DNA of 64,000 nucleotides from Cyclobacteriaceae bacterium. GTDB taxonomy: Bacteria > Bacteroidota > Bacteroidia > Cytophagales > Cyclobacteriaceae. The translations under genes and the position numbers were made by a program. A model generated the notes under the pieces. The model searched no databases, had not been told where the DNA came from, and worked only from the letters and a program-made list of their open reading frames with translations. The stretch spans positions 1 to 64,000 of the forward strand of contig JALHRJ010000001.1 in the NCBI GenBank assembly GCA_022841475.1. Reading direction: 5' to 3'. This document shows, piece by piece, positions 18,533 through 25,926 of the stretch (its first letter is position 1; each line of letters begins with the position of its first letter).

Positions 18533-18994
18533 ATGGCCAGACCCCAGGAAACATTTAACAAAAAGGAACTAGAAAAAAAGAGGCTTCAGAAGAGAAAGGA
18601 AAAAGAGCAACGTAAAGAAGACCGTAAGGCAAACGCCAAAGAAGGCCAGTCTTTTGAAGATATGCTGGCTTATGTCGATGAGAACGGGAACATTTCTTCC
18701 ACCCCTCCCGATCCAACCAGAAAGAAATCAACTATTAAAACTGAGGATATCGTAATTGGCTCATCCAACTTTGGATCAGCTAATCAAGGAAGCGCTGGAC
18801 CAAGAAAAGGTAAAGTAGCATTCTTCAATAACTCCAAGGGGTTCGGTTTTATCAAAGATTCAGAATCAGGTGAGAGCATTTTTGTACACAGCAATGGTCT
18901 CTCTACTCCCATAAAAGAAAACGACATGGTAAGCTTTGAAACCGAAAGAGGTTTTAAAGGTCTTAACGCAGTGCGCGTAAAAGTGATCAAATAG
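18533..18994 (+). CDS. Cold-shock-domain protein with basic N-terminal extension
   Basis: A 153-residue protein. The N-terminal 40 residues are highly charged (KKELEKKRLQKRKEKEQRK) and probably helical; a disordered linker follows to about residue 90; then a cold-shock domain (91-153) with RNP1 KGFGFI (102-107) and RNP2 SIFVH (115-119). This extended form is common in Bacteroidota. A role in RNA binding or RNA chaperoning is the family expectation. The upstream 200 bp are AT-rich and may contain a long 5' leader. Confidence 0.88.
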   Translation: MARPQETFNKKELEKKRLQKRKEKEQRKEDRKANAKEGQSFEDMLAYVDENGNISSTPPDPTRKKSTIKTEDIVIGSSNFGSANQGSAGPRKGKVAFFNNSKGFGFIKDSESGESIFVHSNGLSTPIKENDMVSFETERGFKGLNAVRVKVIK

Positions 18995-19005
18995 TTTTAG
19001 AACAG

Positions 19006-19029
19006 GGTCAATTCAACGATGCATTGACC
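19006..19029. terminator. Weak convergent hairpin
   Basis: GGTCAAT (19006-19012) and ATTGACC (19023-19029) form a 7-bp inverted repeat at the meeting point of two convergent genes and overlap the stop of the minus-strand gene. There is no convincing T-tract on either side, so terminator function is doubtful. Confidence 0.25.
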
Positions 19030-19370
19030 TTGGAAATGCTAAGATTGAATTGCTTATCCATTACAAACTCATACGTGCTTTCCCCCATCAGTTCCGAGGC
19101 CTTCTTGGATGTGACAAGTACATACAAAAGATCTTGCGCGACTATTGACTTCTTAATATTATTCACTGCTTTTCCCTGATGTGCTTGCAGTGTAAAGGAG
19201 TATCCACCCTTTTCTTTTGGATTCAGGGACTTGAATTCATGTCCAAAGAATTTATACTGCTGCGGACCTACTTCGGCAGCCACCATCAGTTGAAGAATAG
19301 CGGGTCGGTATTTGTTCCAAAGCGATACATAGGTATCTGTGCCATTTGAACTGAAGAATCTAGCGTTCAT
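19008..19370 (-). CDS. Conserved hypothetical protein
   Basis: A 120-residue soluble protein with no signal peptide and no domain that I recognise. It starts MNARFFSSNGTDTYVSLWNKYRPAILQ and contains the segment QQYKFFGHEFKSLN and a beta-rich C-terminal half. It lies 31 bp downstream of rpoD on the same strand and may be co-transcribed with it. Confidence 0.6.
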   Translation of the reverse strand: MNARFFSSNGTDTYVSLWNKYRPAILQLMVAAEVGPQQYKFFGHEFKSLNPKEKGGYSFTLQAHQGKAVNNIKKSIVAQDLLYVLVTSKKASELMGESTYEFVMDKQFNLSISKVNASLN

Positions 19371-19401
19371 TTTAAGGGTTATGTTTAAACAATATAGACT
19401 C

Positions 19402-20265
19402 TTAACCTAAATAGGATTTCAAATATTTGCTTCTTGAAGCATGTCTCAACCTGCGGGTAGCTTTTTCCTTAATCTGCCGAACCCGTTCACGTGTCAATTT
19501 GAATTTGTCACCGATTTCTTCAAGCGTCATCGGATGGGTGCCATTCAATCCATAATAATCACAGATTACTTCAGACTCGCGTTGCGAAAGCGTTGATAAG
19601 GCTCTGGAAACTTCCAGTTTCAGTGAATCCATCATTAACGCTGAATCGGGTGTTTCTTCGCTGTTGCTTTCCAACACATCCAGCAATCTGTTTTCTTCGC
19701 CTTGAACAAAAGGTGCGTCAACCGAGATTTGTCTTCCACCTACACTCATCGTGCTTTCAACTTCTTCAATAGTCACCTCCATAATTTCAGCTACTTCGGC
19801 CGGTGACGGCTCGCGCTGAAATTTCTGCTCAAGTTCAGAAAAAGCCCTGGAAATTTTATTGAGTGAACCAACCCGGTTTAAAGGCAAACGTACTACTCTT
19901 GATTGTTCGGCAAGTGCTTGTAAAATCGACTGACGAATCCACCATACGGCATAAGAGATAAATTTAAAGCCACGGGTTTCATCAAAACGCATAGCGGCCT
20001 TTATCAAGCCTACGTTTCCTTCGTTGATCAAATCACCCAGGGTAAGACCATTATTCTGATATTGTTTGGCAACCGACACAACAAAGCGAAGGTTGGCTTT
20101 CGTTAATTTTTCAAGTGCTGCCTGGTCACCGGCTCTGATTCGCTTAGCCAGATCCACTTCCATTTCTGCACTGATCAAATCCACCTTTCCAATTTCAACT
20201 AAATATTTGTCAAGAGATTGACTCTCCCGGTTTGTAATCTGCTTACTGATTTTTAACTGCCTCAT
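19402..20265 (-). CDS. rpoD: RNA polymerase primary sigma factor RpoD (Bacteroidetes short form)
   Basis: A 287-residue sigma-70 factor beginning [19 protein letters not shown], the start typical of the Bacteroidetes housekeeping sigma factor, which lacks the long region 1.1 of proteobacterial RpoD. Regions visible: 1.2 ([14 protein letters not shown]), 2 ([39 protein letters not shown]), 3 (INRV-equivalent [12 protein letters not shown]) and 4.2 ([19 protein letters not shown]). It directs transcription from -33/-7 promoters. It lies 61 bp downstream of the desaturase gene. Confidence 0.96.
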   Translation of the reverse strand: MRQLKISKQITNRESQSLDKYLVEIGKVDLISAEMEVDLAKRIRAGDQAALEKLTKANLRFVVSVAKQYQNNGLTLGDLINEGNVGLIKAAMRFDETRGFKFISYAVWWIRQSILQALAEQSRVVRLPLNRVGSLNKISRAFSELEQKFQREPSPAEVAEIMEVTIEEVESTMSVGGRQISVDAPFVQGEENRLLDVLESNSEETPDSALMMDSLKLEVSRALSTLSQRESEVICDYYGLNGTHPMTLEEIGDKFKLTRERVRQIKEKATRRLRHASRSKYLKSYLG

Positions 20266-20326
20266 GAAATAAATTAAATAATAGTGTGATAGATAAAACT
20301 AAAAAAAAGAAAATTCGGTTCGGGGT

Positions 20327-21430
20327 TTATGCCGGTCTCATCCCCAATTGTTTCAACAGCCGGGCATGGCCTGCCAGTGCATCCATAAAGGTGCGTGCAC
20401 TTTTGTATGGAAGACCAAATTCATTGGCAGTTTCCTTAACAATACCCGAAATTTTTCGATAGTGCACATGGCAGATGTTGGGGAATAAATGATGTTCAAT
20501 TTGAAAGTTAAGACCACCTACGTACCACGAAAACCAACGGCTTTCGTTACCAAAATTGGTAGTTGTAAGTAATTGATGTACCGCCCAATTGTTTTCAAGC
20601 TTATCATTTTCATCGGGTAAGGGAAACTCGGTACCTTCAATTACGTGAGCCGGTTGAAAAATGATGGCCAGCAAAAATCCAGCGATGTAGTGCATGGTAA
20701 GAATACCTATCAAAATCTGCCACCAGGCAAGGGGTGTAAACAACACCGGAATCAGAAAGATGTACGAGAAATAGACCACTTTAGTGACTATTAGAATTAA
20801 CCATTCCTGAACAATATTGGCGTTGTTTTTTTCGGCCAGGCCATTTCTTTGGTATTTTACAATCCGCACAAAATCTTTGAAAACCATCCAAACGATAGTC
20901 ATCAGGCCATACAGGAACCACGCATAGATAAATTGATATCTGTGGAACCACTTCCAATCGGAATGAGGCGTCATACGTAAAATGCCGCGTGGGCTAATAT
21001 CCTCATCTTCCTCATGCACATTCGTATAGGAATGATGAAGCACATTGTGTTGTATTTTCCAATTAAATGCGTTGGCTCCCACCAGATTTAGGGAATAGCC
21101 AAAAAGGGTATTAAGCCATTTCTTTTTGGAATAAGCTCCATGATTGGCATCGTGCATTACCGATAAGCCGATTCCGGCCAGCCCGAGGCTCATAATGAGT
21201 ACTAATAAAATCATACCGACAGTACCTGTAACTACGCCCCCGATAATCAGTCCATAGGGCACAAAATACATAGTGAACATAAAGATGGTTTTTATCACCA
21301 TTTCGGAATCAGCATGACGGCTTACTCCATGTGTCTTGAAATAGTCGCTTACTCGCTTATTAAGGGTACTTGTGAAATCCCGATGGCCGGTTCCGAAGGT
21401 TAAGTTTTTTTGAACAAGTGTTGAGGACAT
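20327..21430 (-). CDS. Fatty acid desaturase (linoleoyl-CoA/delta-6 type)
   Basis: A 367-residue integral membrane di-iron desaturase. The three histidine boxes are HDANH (93-97), HNVLHH (128-133) and QIEHH (310-314); glutamine in the third box is typical of front-end (delta-5/delta-6-like) desaturases, although no cytochrome b5 domain is fused. Four or more hydrophobic helices are visible (about 44-66, 70-92, 165-185, 212-260). ATG 21430 (MSSTLVQ) is chosen over the in-frame TTG at 21481. The role is membrane lipid unsaturation; the exact regiospecificity cannot be read from the sequence. Confidence 0.9.
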   Translation of the reverse strand: MSSTLVQKNLTFGTGHRDFTSTLNKRVSDYFKTHGVSRHADSEMVIKTIFMFTMYFVPYGLIIGGVVTGTVGMILLVLIMSLGLAGIGLSVMHDANHGAYSKKKWLNTLFGYSLNLVGANAFNWKIQHNVLHHSYTNVHEEDEDISPRGILRMTPHSDWKWFHRYQFIYAWFLYGLMTIVWMVFKDFVRIVKYQRNGLAEKNNANIVQEWLILIVTKVVYFSYIFLIPVLFTPLAWWQILIGILTMHYIAGFLLAIIFQPAHVIEGTEFPLPDENDKLENNWAVHQLLTTTNFGNESRWFSWYVGGLNFQIEHHLFPNICHVHYRKISGIVKETANEFGLPYKSARTFMDALAGHARLLKQLGMRPA

Positions 21431-22064
21431 ATGATAATTAAAAGGTTGAACAAATCGACTAAACAGACTCAATACGATCAAAGTGGTCGTTTTGGGGCTA
21501 TTAAGCCCCTTTCAATTGAAAAATCAAGAGGTAGGTAATGATCTTCCTGAAGATGATAGCCTGCAGCTGGATTCCAAAAATTGATTGTCAAAGGTACGCA
21601 TTTTTGATGAGTTATTGTCAGAAAGCGCTTATACGGTTGCCAGAAGGTTTTTTTGGCAATTTTGAAGGGTTCACTGACATCCATCAAAGAACGGGGCAAA
21701 CTGAAGATAAGTTCGGCCAGCCTTACTAGTTAGGAATGGGCTCGCCATCCCGTTAATGTTGAATTTGGTAGCTCCCTTTCCATTTAATAAGGAGTATTTG
21801 AAATTAAAAGTTACTCTACCTTAAAAATTATCTCTATGAAAAATGTTTTATGACGGGTGTAAACTGTCGCGATTGTGATAAAAGAATTGGAGAAATTAGT
21901 TCCCGTTCAAAGTAAACGTGTGGTTTCTGCGTTGGATCAGCAACCTCAACACAATAATATATGCGTTGAAGGTATTTTATTATTAATAGTCGGATTTCAG
22001 GATTGGCTTTCGCTAAGATGATCGAGCCTTCTTCGTACTTGTTATCCTTGAGTAACCTATCGGT
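21431..22064. other. Gene-poor stretch with one hairpin before the small gene's 3' part
   Basis: Between the desaturase start (21430) and the stop of the small gene (21834) I see no supported gene. Short ORFs of 63-73 codons exist on both strands but start with TTG or lack any recognisable pattern. A hairpin at 21494-21509 (GGGGCT, loop ATTA, AGCCCC) lies in the presumed desaturase leader. The remainder (21834-22064) is the coding part of the small gene annotated separately. Confidence 0.4.
21494..21509 (-). promoter_or_regulatory. Leader hairpin upstream of the desaturase gene
   Basis: A perfect 6-bp stem GGGGCT/AGCCCC with a four-base loop lies about 65 bp upstream of the desaturase ATG. 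It has a short A/T-rich flank and could be a leader structure or a remnant terminator. Function not known. Confidence 0.3.
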
Positions 22065-22067
22065 CAT
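21834..22067 (-). CDS. Small conserved protein with YYC...HVYFEREL motif
   Basis: A 77-residue soluble protein if the ATG at 22067 is used; a longer reading from TTG 22115 is less likely. It contains KYEEGSIILAK, RRIYYC-like IYYCVEVAD and HVYFEREL. The protein at 24655-24831 is a shorter paralog with the same order of elements (FKQGEVVYER, LYYCKLMEY, LVYFEREL). The conserved GxxV, YYC and YFEREL suggest a small beta-fold protein. I recognise it as a recurring Bacteroidota small protein, but its function is unknown. It is transcribed away from the AraC-type gene. Confidence 0.65.
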   Translation of the reverse strand: MTDRLLKDNKYEEGSIILAKANPEIRLLIIKYLQRIYYCVEVADPTQKPHVYFERELISPILLSQSRQFTPVIKHFS

Positions 22068-22190
22068 ACTGTACACTTTCAGGCTAAATTCTTTTGCCTG
22101 TAATAATTTTCTCAAAGGTCATGAAGTGCGTGTTAATAGTATTTATAAAACTTTAACCTAATTTTACATGGTTCACAGATTGACACCAGT

Positions 22191-22739
22191 ATGAAATTAT
22201 ATATCAAATACATGGTTAGTCTTCGATGCAAGATGATTGTAAAAGAAGAGCTTGCAAAGTTAGGAGTACCCACTTTAACTGTTGACCTGGGTACCGTTGA
22301 AACGCAAAATCCTATTACGGAAGCACAACGATTACAGCTAAAAGAAAATCTATTACACTCTGGATTAGAATTGTTAGACGATAAAAAGAGTATTCTGATA
22401 GAGAAAATAAAAAATGTAATCACCGAAATGATCCATTATACTGATGATTTACCTAAAGTAAATTATTCAGAATATATCAGTGAAAAATTAAAATACGATT
22501 ATACCTACCTTTCCAATCTCTTCTCAGAAGTGAAAGGTATAACCATACAACAGTTCATTATCATACACAAAATTGAACGCGTGAAAGAATTGCTTTTATA
22601 TGACGAACTGAATCTTACCGAAATTTCCTTCAAGCTTCATTACAGTAGCGTAGCCCATTTATCCAATCAATTTAAGAAAGTCACCGGTTTATCACCCTCC
22701 TTTTTTAAGCAAGTGAGGCAGAAGCGCAGGGATCTTTAG
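22191..22739 (+). CDS. AraC-family transcriptional regulator
   Basis: A 182-residue regulator. The N-terminal part (MVSLRCKMIVKEELAKLG) resembles the small sensor half found in many Bacteroidota AraC proteins; the C-terminal double helix-turn-helix (about 95-178) has YISEKLKYDYTYLSNLFSE, IERVKELL and the classical AraC signature AHLSNQFKKVTGLSPSFFK. It is divergent from the small gene at 21834-22067 and upstream of the small stress-type genes to 24831, which it may control; this is inferred from position only. Confidence 0.88.
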   Translation: MKLYIKYMVSLRCKMIVKEELAKLGVPTLTVDLGTVETQNPITEAQRLQLKENLLHSGLELLDDKKSILIEKIKNVITEMIHYTDDLPKVNYSEYISEKLKYDYTYLSNLFSEVKGITIQQFIIIHKIERVKELLLYDELNLTEISFKLHYSSVAHLSNQFKKVTGLSPSFFKQVRQKRRDL

Positions 22740-22814
22740 CCAATCTGTGATTTGTGTAAGTCTCCCCGAAAAGAATGTAACACAATCCATTCGAATCATA
22801 GTGACCTTTATATT

Positions 22815-22832
22815 GGTGAAAATACCTTCACC
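22815..22832 (+). promoter_or_regulatory. Inverted repeat before the small exported-protein gene
   Basis: GGTGAA (22815-22820) and TTCACC (22827-22832) form a perfect 6-bp inverted repeat with a 6-base spacer, 20 bp upstream of the ATG at 22852. It could be an operator or a leader hairpin near the ribosome binding region. Confidence 0.35.
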
Positions 22833-22851
22833 TCTAAATTTATTAACCCCT

Positions 22852-23160
22852 ATGAAAAAATTATCTGTATGGGCACTTACCTTATTGTTAGCTGCCACAA
22901 TTTCCTTACCTCTATCAGCCACTACGAATCCTAGTCCTGCTGCAGCCCCTGCTACTCCAACGGCTGAGGCTCAGGTATTACTTAATCGTCTAAATGAAAT
23001 CAATGCCATGGACAAGGCACCTTTAAGTGGCACTGAAAAAAGAAAATTACGCAAGGAAGTAAAAACCATAAAAAAGGAACTCGCCCAGGCGAATGGTGGT
23101 GTTTATCTTTCTGTAGGTGCGGTGATAATCATTATCCTCTTATTGATTCTGTTACTATAA
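22852..23160 (+). CDS. Small exported protein with C-terminal transmembrane segment
   Basis: A 102-residue protein with an N-terminal signal peptide (MKKLSVWALTLLLAATISLPLSA), an Ala/Pro-rich linker, a charged predicted helix (NRLNEINAMDKAPLSGTEKRKLRKEVKTIKKEL) and a C-terminal hydrophobic helix rich in Ile/Leu (about 84-102). The ATG at 22852 is preferred over an in-frame upstream start at 22747 because it begins the signal peptide. It resembles small Bacteroidota stress-type envelope proteins of unknown function. The next gene follows after 21 bp. Confidence 0.75.
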   Translation: MKKLSVWALTLLLAATISLPLSATTNPSPAAAPATPTAEAQVLLNRLNEINAMDKAPLSGTEKRKLRKEVKTIKKELAQANGGVYLSVGAVIIIILLLILLL

Positions 23161-23181
23161 GCACTGCTATTTAATCCAACT

Positions 23182-23751
23182 ATGAAAAAATTAATTACCC
23201 TAACTGTAGTCTTTGCCTGCATCTTTCCCTTCGGAACCTATGCGCAAGAGACTTACGGAAGAACATTGAATCTGGGTTTGGGGGTAGCGGGTTATGCCGG
23301 CTACTATAAATATGTAAACCGTACCCGGCCTGTGCTTTATTTAGATTACGAATTTGATGTAGCTAAGAATTTTACGCTCGCTCCTTTTCTAAGCATTTAT
23401 ACCTATTCAAATGATTTTTATTGGAATCAGGGTAACAATCCGCCACAGAATTATCGCTATCGGGAAACTGTAATTCCTATTGGTGTAAAAGGAACCTATT
23501 ACTTCGATGATCTTCTGGAGGCTCATTCCGACTGGGATTTCTACCTGGCCGGTTCATTGGGTATAGCAATTGTTAACGCAAATTGGGAGGCCGGTTATGA
23601 TGGTGATAGAAATTATTACCATGATGGAAACTCTCTGTTTCTTAATATTCATATTGGCGCAGAATATCATATCAATAAAAAAGTTGGCGTATTCCTTGAT
23701 TTATCAAGCGGTATATCAACCCTCGGTTTTGCTTTTCACGGAGTTAAATAA
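23182..23751 (+). CDS. Outer-membrane beta-barrel protein
   Basis: A 189-residue protein with a signal peptide (cleavage near TYAQ-E) and alternating hydrophobic/aromatic strands typical of an eight-stranded outer-membrane barrel (for example YGRTLNLGLGVAGYAGYY, VLYLDYEFDVAKNFTLAPFLS, SLFLNIHIGAEYHINKKVGVFLDLS). No ligand can be assigned. It lies in the run of small envelope genes downstream of the AraC-type regulator. Confidence 0.75.
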   Translation: MKKLITLTVVFACIFPFGTYAQETYGRTLNLGLGVAGYAGYYKYVNRTRPVLYLDYEFDVAKNFTLAPFLSIYTYSNDFYWNQGNNPPQNYRYRETVIPIGVKGTYYFDDLLEAHSDWDFYLAGSLGIAIVNANWEAGYDGDRNYYHDGNSLFLNIHIGAEYHINKKVGVFLDLSSGISTLGFAFHGVK

Positions 23752-23760
23752 AAATAAAAA

Positions 23761-23916
23761 ATGGGAAATCTACTTTACACTATCGCTGTCATCCTGATTA
23801 TTATCTGGGCCATTGGCTACCTGGGCTACAATTCAGGAGGTCTTATTCACATATTATTGGTCATCGCTGTAATAGCAGTAATCCTCAGGGTTATTCAAGG
23901 TCGAAAAATTCTCTAA
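23761..23916 (+). CDS. Lmo0937-family small membrane protein (copy 1)
   Basis: A 51-residue protein beginning MGNLLYTIAVILIIIW. It has two hydrophobic helices separated by a glycine-containing turn (YNSGGLIHILLVIAVIAV) and a short basic tail (RVIQGRKIL). This is the Lmo0937/DUF5670 pattern of very small stress-associated membrane proteins. It starts 9 bp after the barrel gene. A second copy lies at 30165-30311. Confidence 0.85.
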   Translation: MGNLLYTIAVILIIIWAIGYLGYNSGGLIHILLVIAVIAVILRVIQGRKIL

Positions 23917-23954
23917 TCTTAGTTTAGTTATGGACCACGAGGCTTGTTGGAGTC

Positions 23955-24116
23955 ATGCGAATCTGGAATAAGTTAAAAAGGAACTTCAAAGGAGGCTTTG
24001 TATTGTTTAAGGGCAAATCAACTGCTCCTGAAGACCCTACAAAGATAATGGATGAACTCCAAAATCGCCTTCGTAAGAGCAATGATGCATTAAACAAGAT
24101 TATTTCTGAATCCTAA
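23955..24116 (+). CDS. Small hydrophilic protein, unknown function
   Basis: A 53-residue reading frame (MRIWNKLKRNFKGGFVLFKG..., ending LRKSNDALNKIISES). It has a basic amphipathic start and a charged helical C-terminal half containing DPTKIMDELQNRLRKS. It follows the Lmo0937-like gene by 38 bp and is directly followed by a strong terminator, which supports its being a real gene at the end of the transcript. No family name is claimed. Confidence 0.6.
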   Translation: MRIWNKLKRNFKGGFVLFKGKSTAPEDPTKIMDELQNRLRKSNDALNKIISES

Positions 24117-24128
24117 AGATTTGACTTT

Positions 24129-24162
24129 AAAAAACCTGACAAGAAATATTGTCAGGTTTTTT
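24129..24162 (+). terminator. Rho-independent terminator
   Basis: A 13-bp perfect stem (AAAAAACCTGACA / TGTCAGGTTTTTT) with an 8-base loop, ending in a T-run and continuing ttccctttt. It lies 12 bp after the stop at 24116 and closes the small-protein transcript. Confidence 0.88.
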
Positions 24163-24263
24163 CCCTTTTAATACCTGTGATCTTTATAAGATTATCACAC
24201 ACGCCTGTAATAATAAAGAAGCGAATTGACCCGAACTTGTATCTCCATTCCAAGATTAACTAA

Positions 24264-24605
24264 ATGGAAATACTCGATCTAGAAAAATCAAAAGCGTTCA
24301 TCATTGTTGAAATTATCGAATACGTTCCAAATTCGGTGGTTATCAAAACAATAATTAAAAAAACTACTGGCAACGTGAGTGTCGTGTCTATTGATTCGGG
24401 CGAGATGTTATCCGAGAAAATCTCACCCTTCGATTCTTTCATTCAAGTAATTGATGGGAAAGCCGAAATAGAAATTGATGGTAAGAATAACATCCTGGAA
24501 ACTGGGGAATCGATTATTATACCGGCCCATTCCCGTAATACGATCCGAGCCACCGTTCGATTCAAAATGATTTCCACCATTATTAAGAGTGGTTATGAGG
24601 AGTAA
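24264..24605 (+). CDS. Cupin-like protein lacking metal-ligand histidines
   Basis: A 113-residue paralog of the cupin at 11346-11672, with the same order of elements (VVIKTIIKKTTGNVSVVSIDSGE, SPFDSFIQVIDGKAEIEIDG, ESIIIPAHS, RFKMISTIIKS). The residues that are His in copy 1 are Lys (SEKIS) and Asn (RNTI) here, so it probably does not bind metal in the normal way. It lies in its own unit between the terminator at 24129 and the small gene at 24655. Confidence 0.8.
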   Translation: MEILDLEKSKAFIIVEIIEYVPNSVVIKTIIKKTTGNVSVVSIDSGEMLSEKISPFDSFIQVIDGKAEIEIDGKNNILETGESIIIPAHSRNTIRATVRFKMISTIIKSGYEE

Positions 24606-24654
24606 TATTGTTAAATGCGTTCTGTATTCAAGTAAACTTAAATTCAATTGAGCT

Positions 24655-24831
24655 ATGGATAAAAAATTTAAGCAAGGTGAGGTTGTGTACGAGCGAATAC
24701 GACCCACTTTAAAACTAATTGTTGGTAATTATATCAACAATTTATATTACTGCAAATTAATGGAGTATCCTAAACGAAAGGAGCTCGTGTATTTCGAAAG
24801 AGAACTGGAACGGCTGGCGGTCAACGAATAA
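24655..24831 (+). CDS. Small conserved protein with LYYC...LVYFEREL motif (paralog)
   Basis: A 58-residue protein (MDKKFKQGEVVYERIRPTL...) sharing QGEVV, NLYYCK and ELVYFEREL with the protein at 21834-22067. Located 49 bp downstream of the diverged cupin gene and followed by a bidirectional hairpin terminator. Function unknown; the shared residues make both reading frames credible genes. Confidence 0.7.
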   Translation: MDKKFKQGEVVYERIRPTLKLIVGNYINNLYYCKLMEYPKRKELVYFERELERLAVNE

Positions 24832-24878
24832 GATATAACGCATCCCCTGACGTAGAGGATACTATATCTTGAAACAAA

Positions 24879-24905
24879 AAGGAGTCTCTTAACCAGAGAC
24901 TCCTT
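24879..24905. terminator. Bidirectional hairpin terminator
   Basis: An 11-bp perfect stem (AAGGAGTCTCT/AGAGACTCCTT) with a 5-base loop between convergent genes. On the minus strand it is followed by T5 (CTCCTTTTTG), so it is the better terminator for the lipoprotein gene at 24988; on the plus strand the tail is only catttta. Confidence 0.75.
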
Positions 24906-24987
24906 CATTTTATAGTTGTTAATTTCTATGGTAGGATCGCTACATGGATAAGTAAAGTATCACAGATTACTTATGCCCAGCAACGTA

Positions 24988-25731
24988 CTACCCTAACTTC
25001 TTCTCCAGATCATCAATTCGTGCCTGGGCTTCTGTATTACCCAAAGATTGTGCAAGCTTATAAAGTTCAAGCGCCTCCCGTCTGGTTTCCTTCTTCTTGC
25101 GTGCTGCAAAATGAGTACGATCAGCTGCCAATTCCAATGCTTTTGCCTGATCAAAGTATAGGTTAGCTACTGCTAACTTGTTTTCAGTTTGTGTATCGTT
25201 AACAAGTTTTTCGAGGGAAACGATATCACTCTCATTTACTTTTATTACCTGATCCCTTATCGATAATACAGAGTCCTTCTGATTGACCTTTGCCCACAAT
25301 TCTGTGTTTTCGTTGCGTGCAGTTGCAATCTGCAATTCCAAATCAATAATTTCCTGAGATTGTTTCTCCAAATCAGCCTTCAATCGTCTTACTGCCGAGG
25401 CCGATGTTTTCGAGCTATTTTGGGCTGACTTTTCTAAGTTAGCCAATTTAATTTCTGTCTCTTTAATATACGTATTTAGCCGTTGCAACCGCGTTACGTA
25501 ATCAGCATAAGACCCACCTTCAACCATATCAACCTTCAACGATTTACGGCTTGCATCAATCGAATCAAGAAGAATACCCACTTCATCCATGCTTTTCTCA
25601 ACTTCTCTGCTTGATGCAAGTTGCACACTTAACGAATCAACTTTTTTTTGTAACACAGCCTTCTCCTTTGTGTCGCAACTCACAAGAGATCCTACTACGA
25701 TAACCATAAGACCTAAAAGATATTTTTTCAT
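24988..25731 (-). CDS. Coiled-coil lipoprotein
   Basis: A 247-residue lipoprotein starting at ATG 25731 (MKKYLLGLMVIVVGSLVSCDTK; lipobox Cys about residue 19). Residues about 25-190 are a long run of heptad-like, Lys/Glu/Gln-rich sequence predicted to form coiled coils; the C-terminal part (EALELYKLAQSLGNTEAQARIDDLEKKLG) resembles a single Sel1/TPR-like helix pair. It is probably anchored at an envelope membrane. An upstream in-frame extension to 25764 is not used because it would precede the signal peptide. Confidence 0.72.
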   Translation of the reverse strand: MKKYLLGLMVIVVGSLVSCDTKEKAVLQKKVDSLSVQLASSREVEKSMDEVGILLDSIDASRKSLKVDMVEGGSYADYVTRLQRLNTYIKETEIKLANLEKSAQNSSKTSASAVRRLKADLEKQSQEIIDLELQIATARNENTELWAKVNQKDSVLSIRDQVIKVNESDIVSLEKLVNDTQTENKLAVANLYFDQAKALELAADRTHFAARKKKETRREALELYKLAQSLGNTEAQARIDDLEKKLG

Positions 25732-25926
25732 AGTTTTAAATTTAGTATCAATACATCGAGTCATAATTGTGCCAGATTAAAGCACTCTAAACCTGATAGT
25801 TAAACCGAGGGTGGCTACTATTCGTGAACTTCATTGCATACAATGTTCCCCACCTGAAAATCGACTGTAGACAAGTTGACCCAAAATAAAAGAGGAATTG
25901 GAGGCCATAAGACTGGTATACCTTGG

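Noticed and set aside
21478..21699. 73-codon minus-strand ORF just upstream of the desaturase
   Set aside because: Starts at TTG, has no recognised pattern, overlaps an alternative TTG start of the desaturase, and an equal-sized ORF exists on the other strand.
22133..22423. 96-codon minus-strand ORF
   Set aside because: Lies almost entirely antisense to the AraC-type gene, whose family match is clear.
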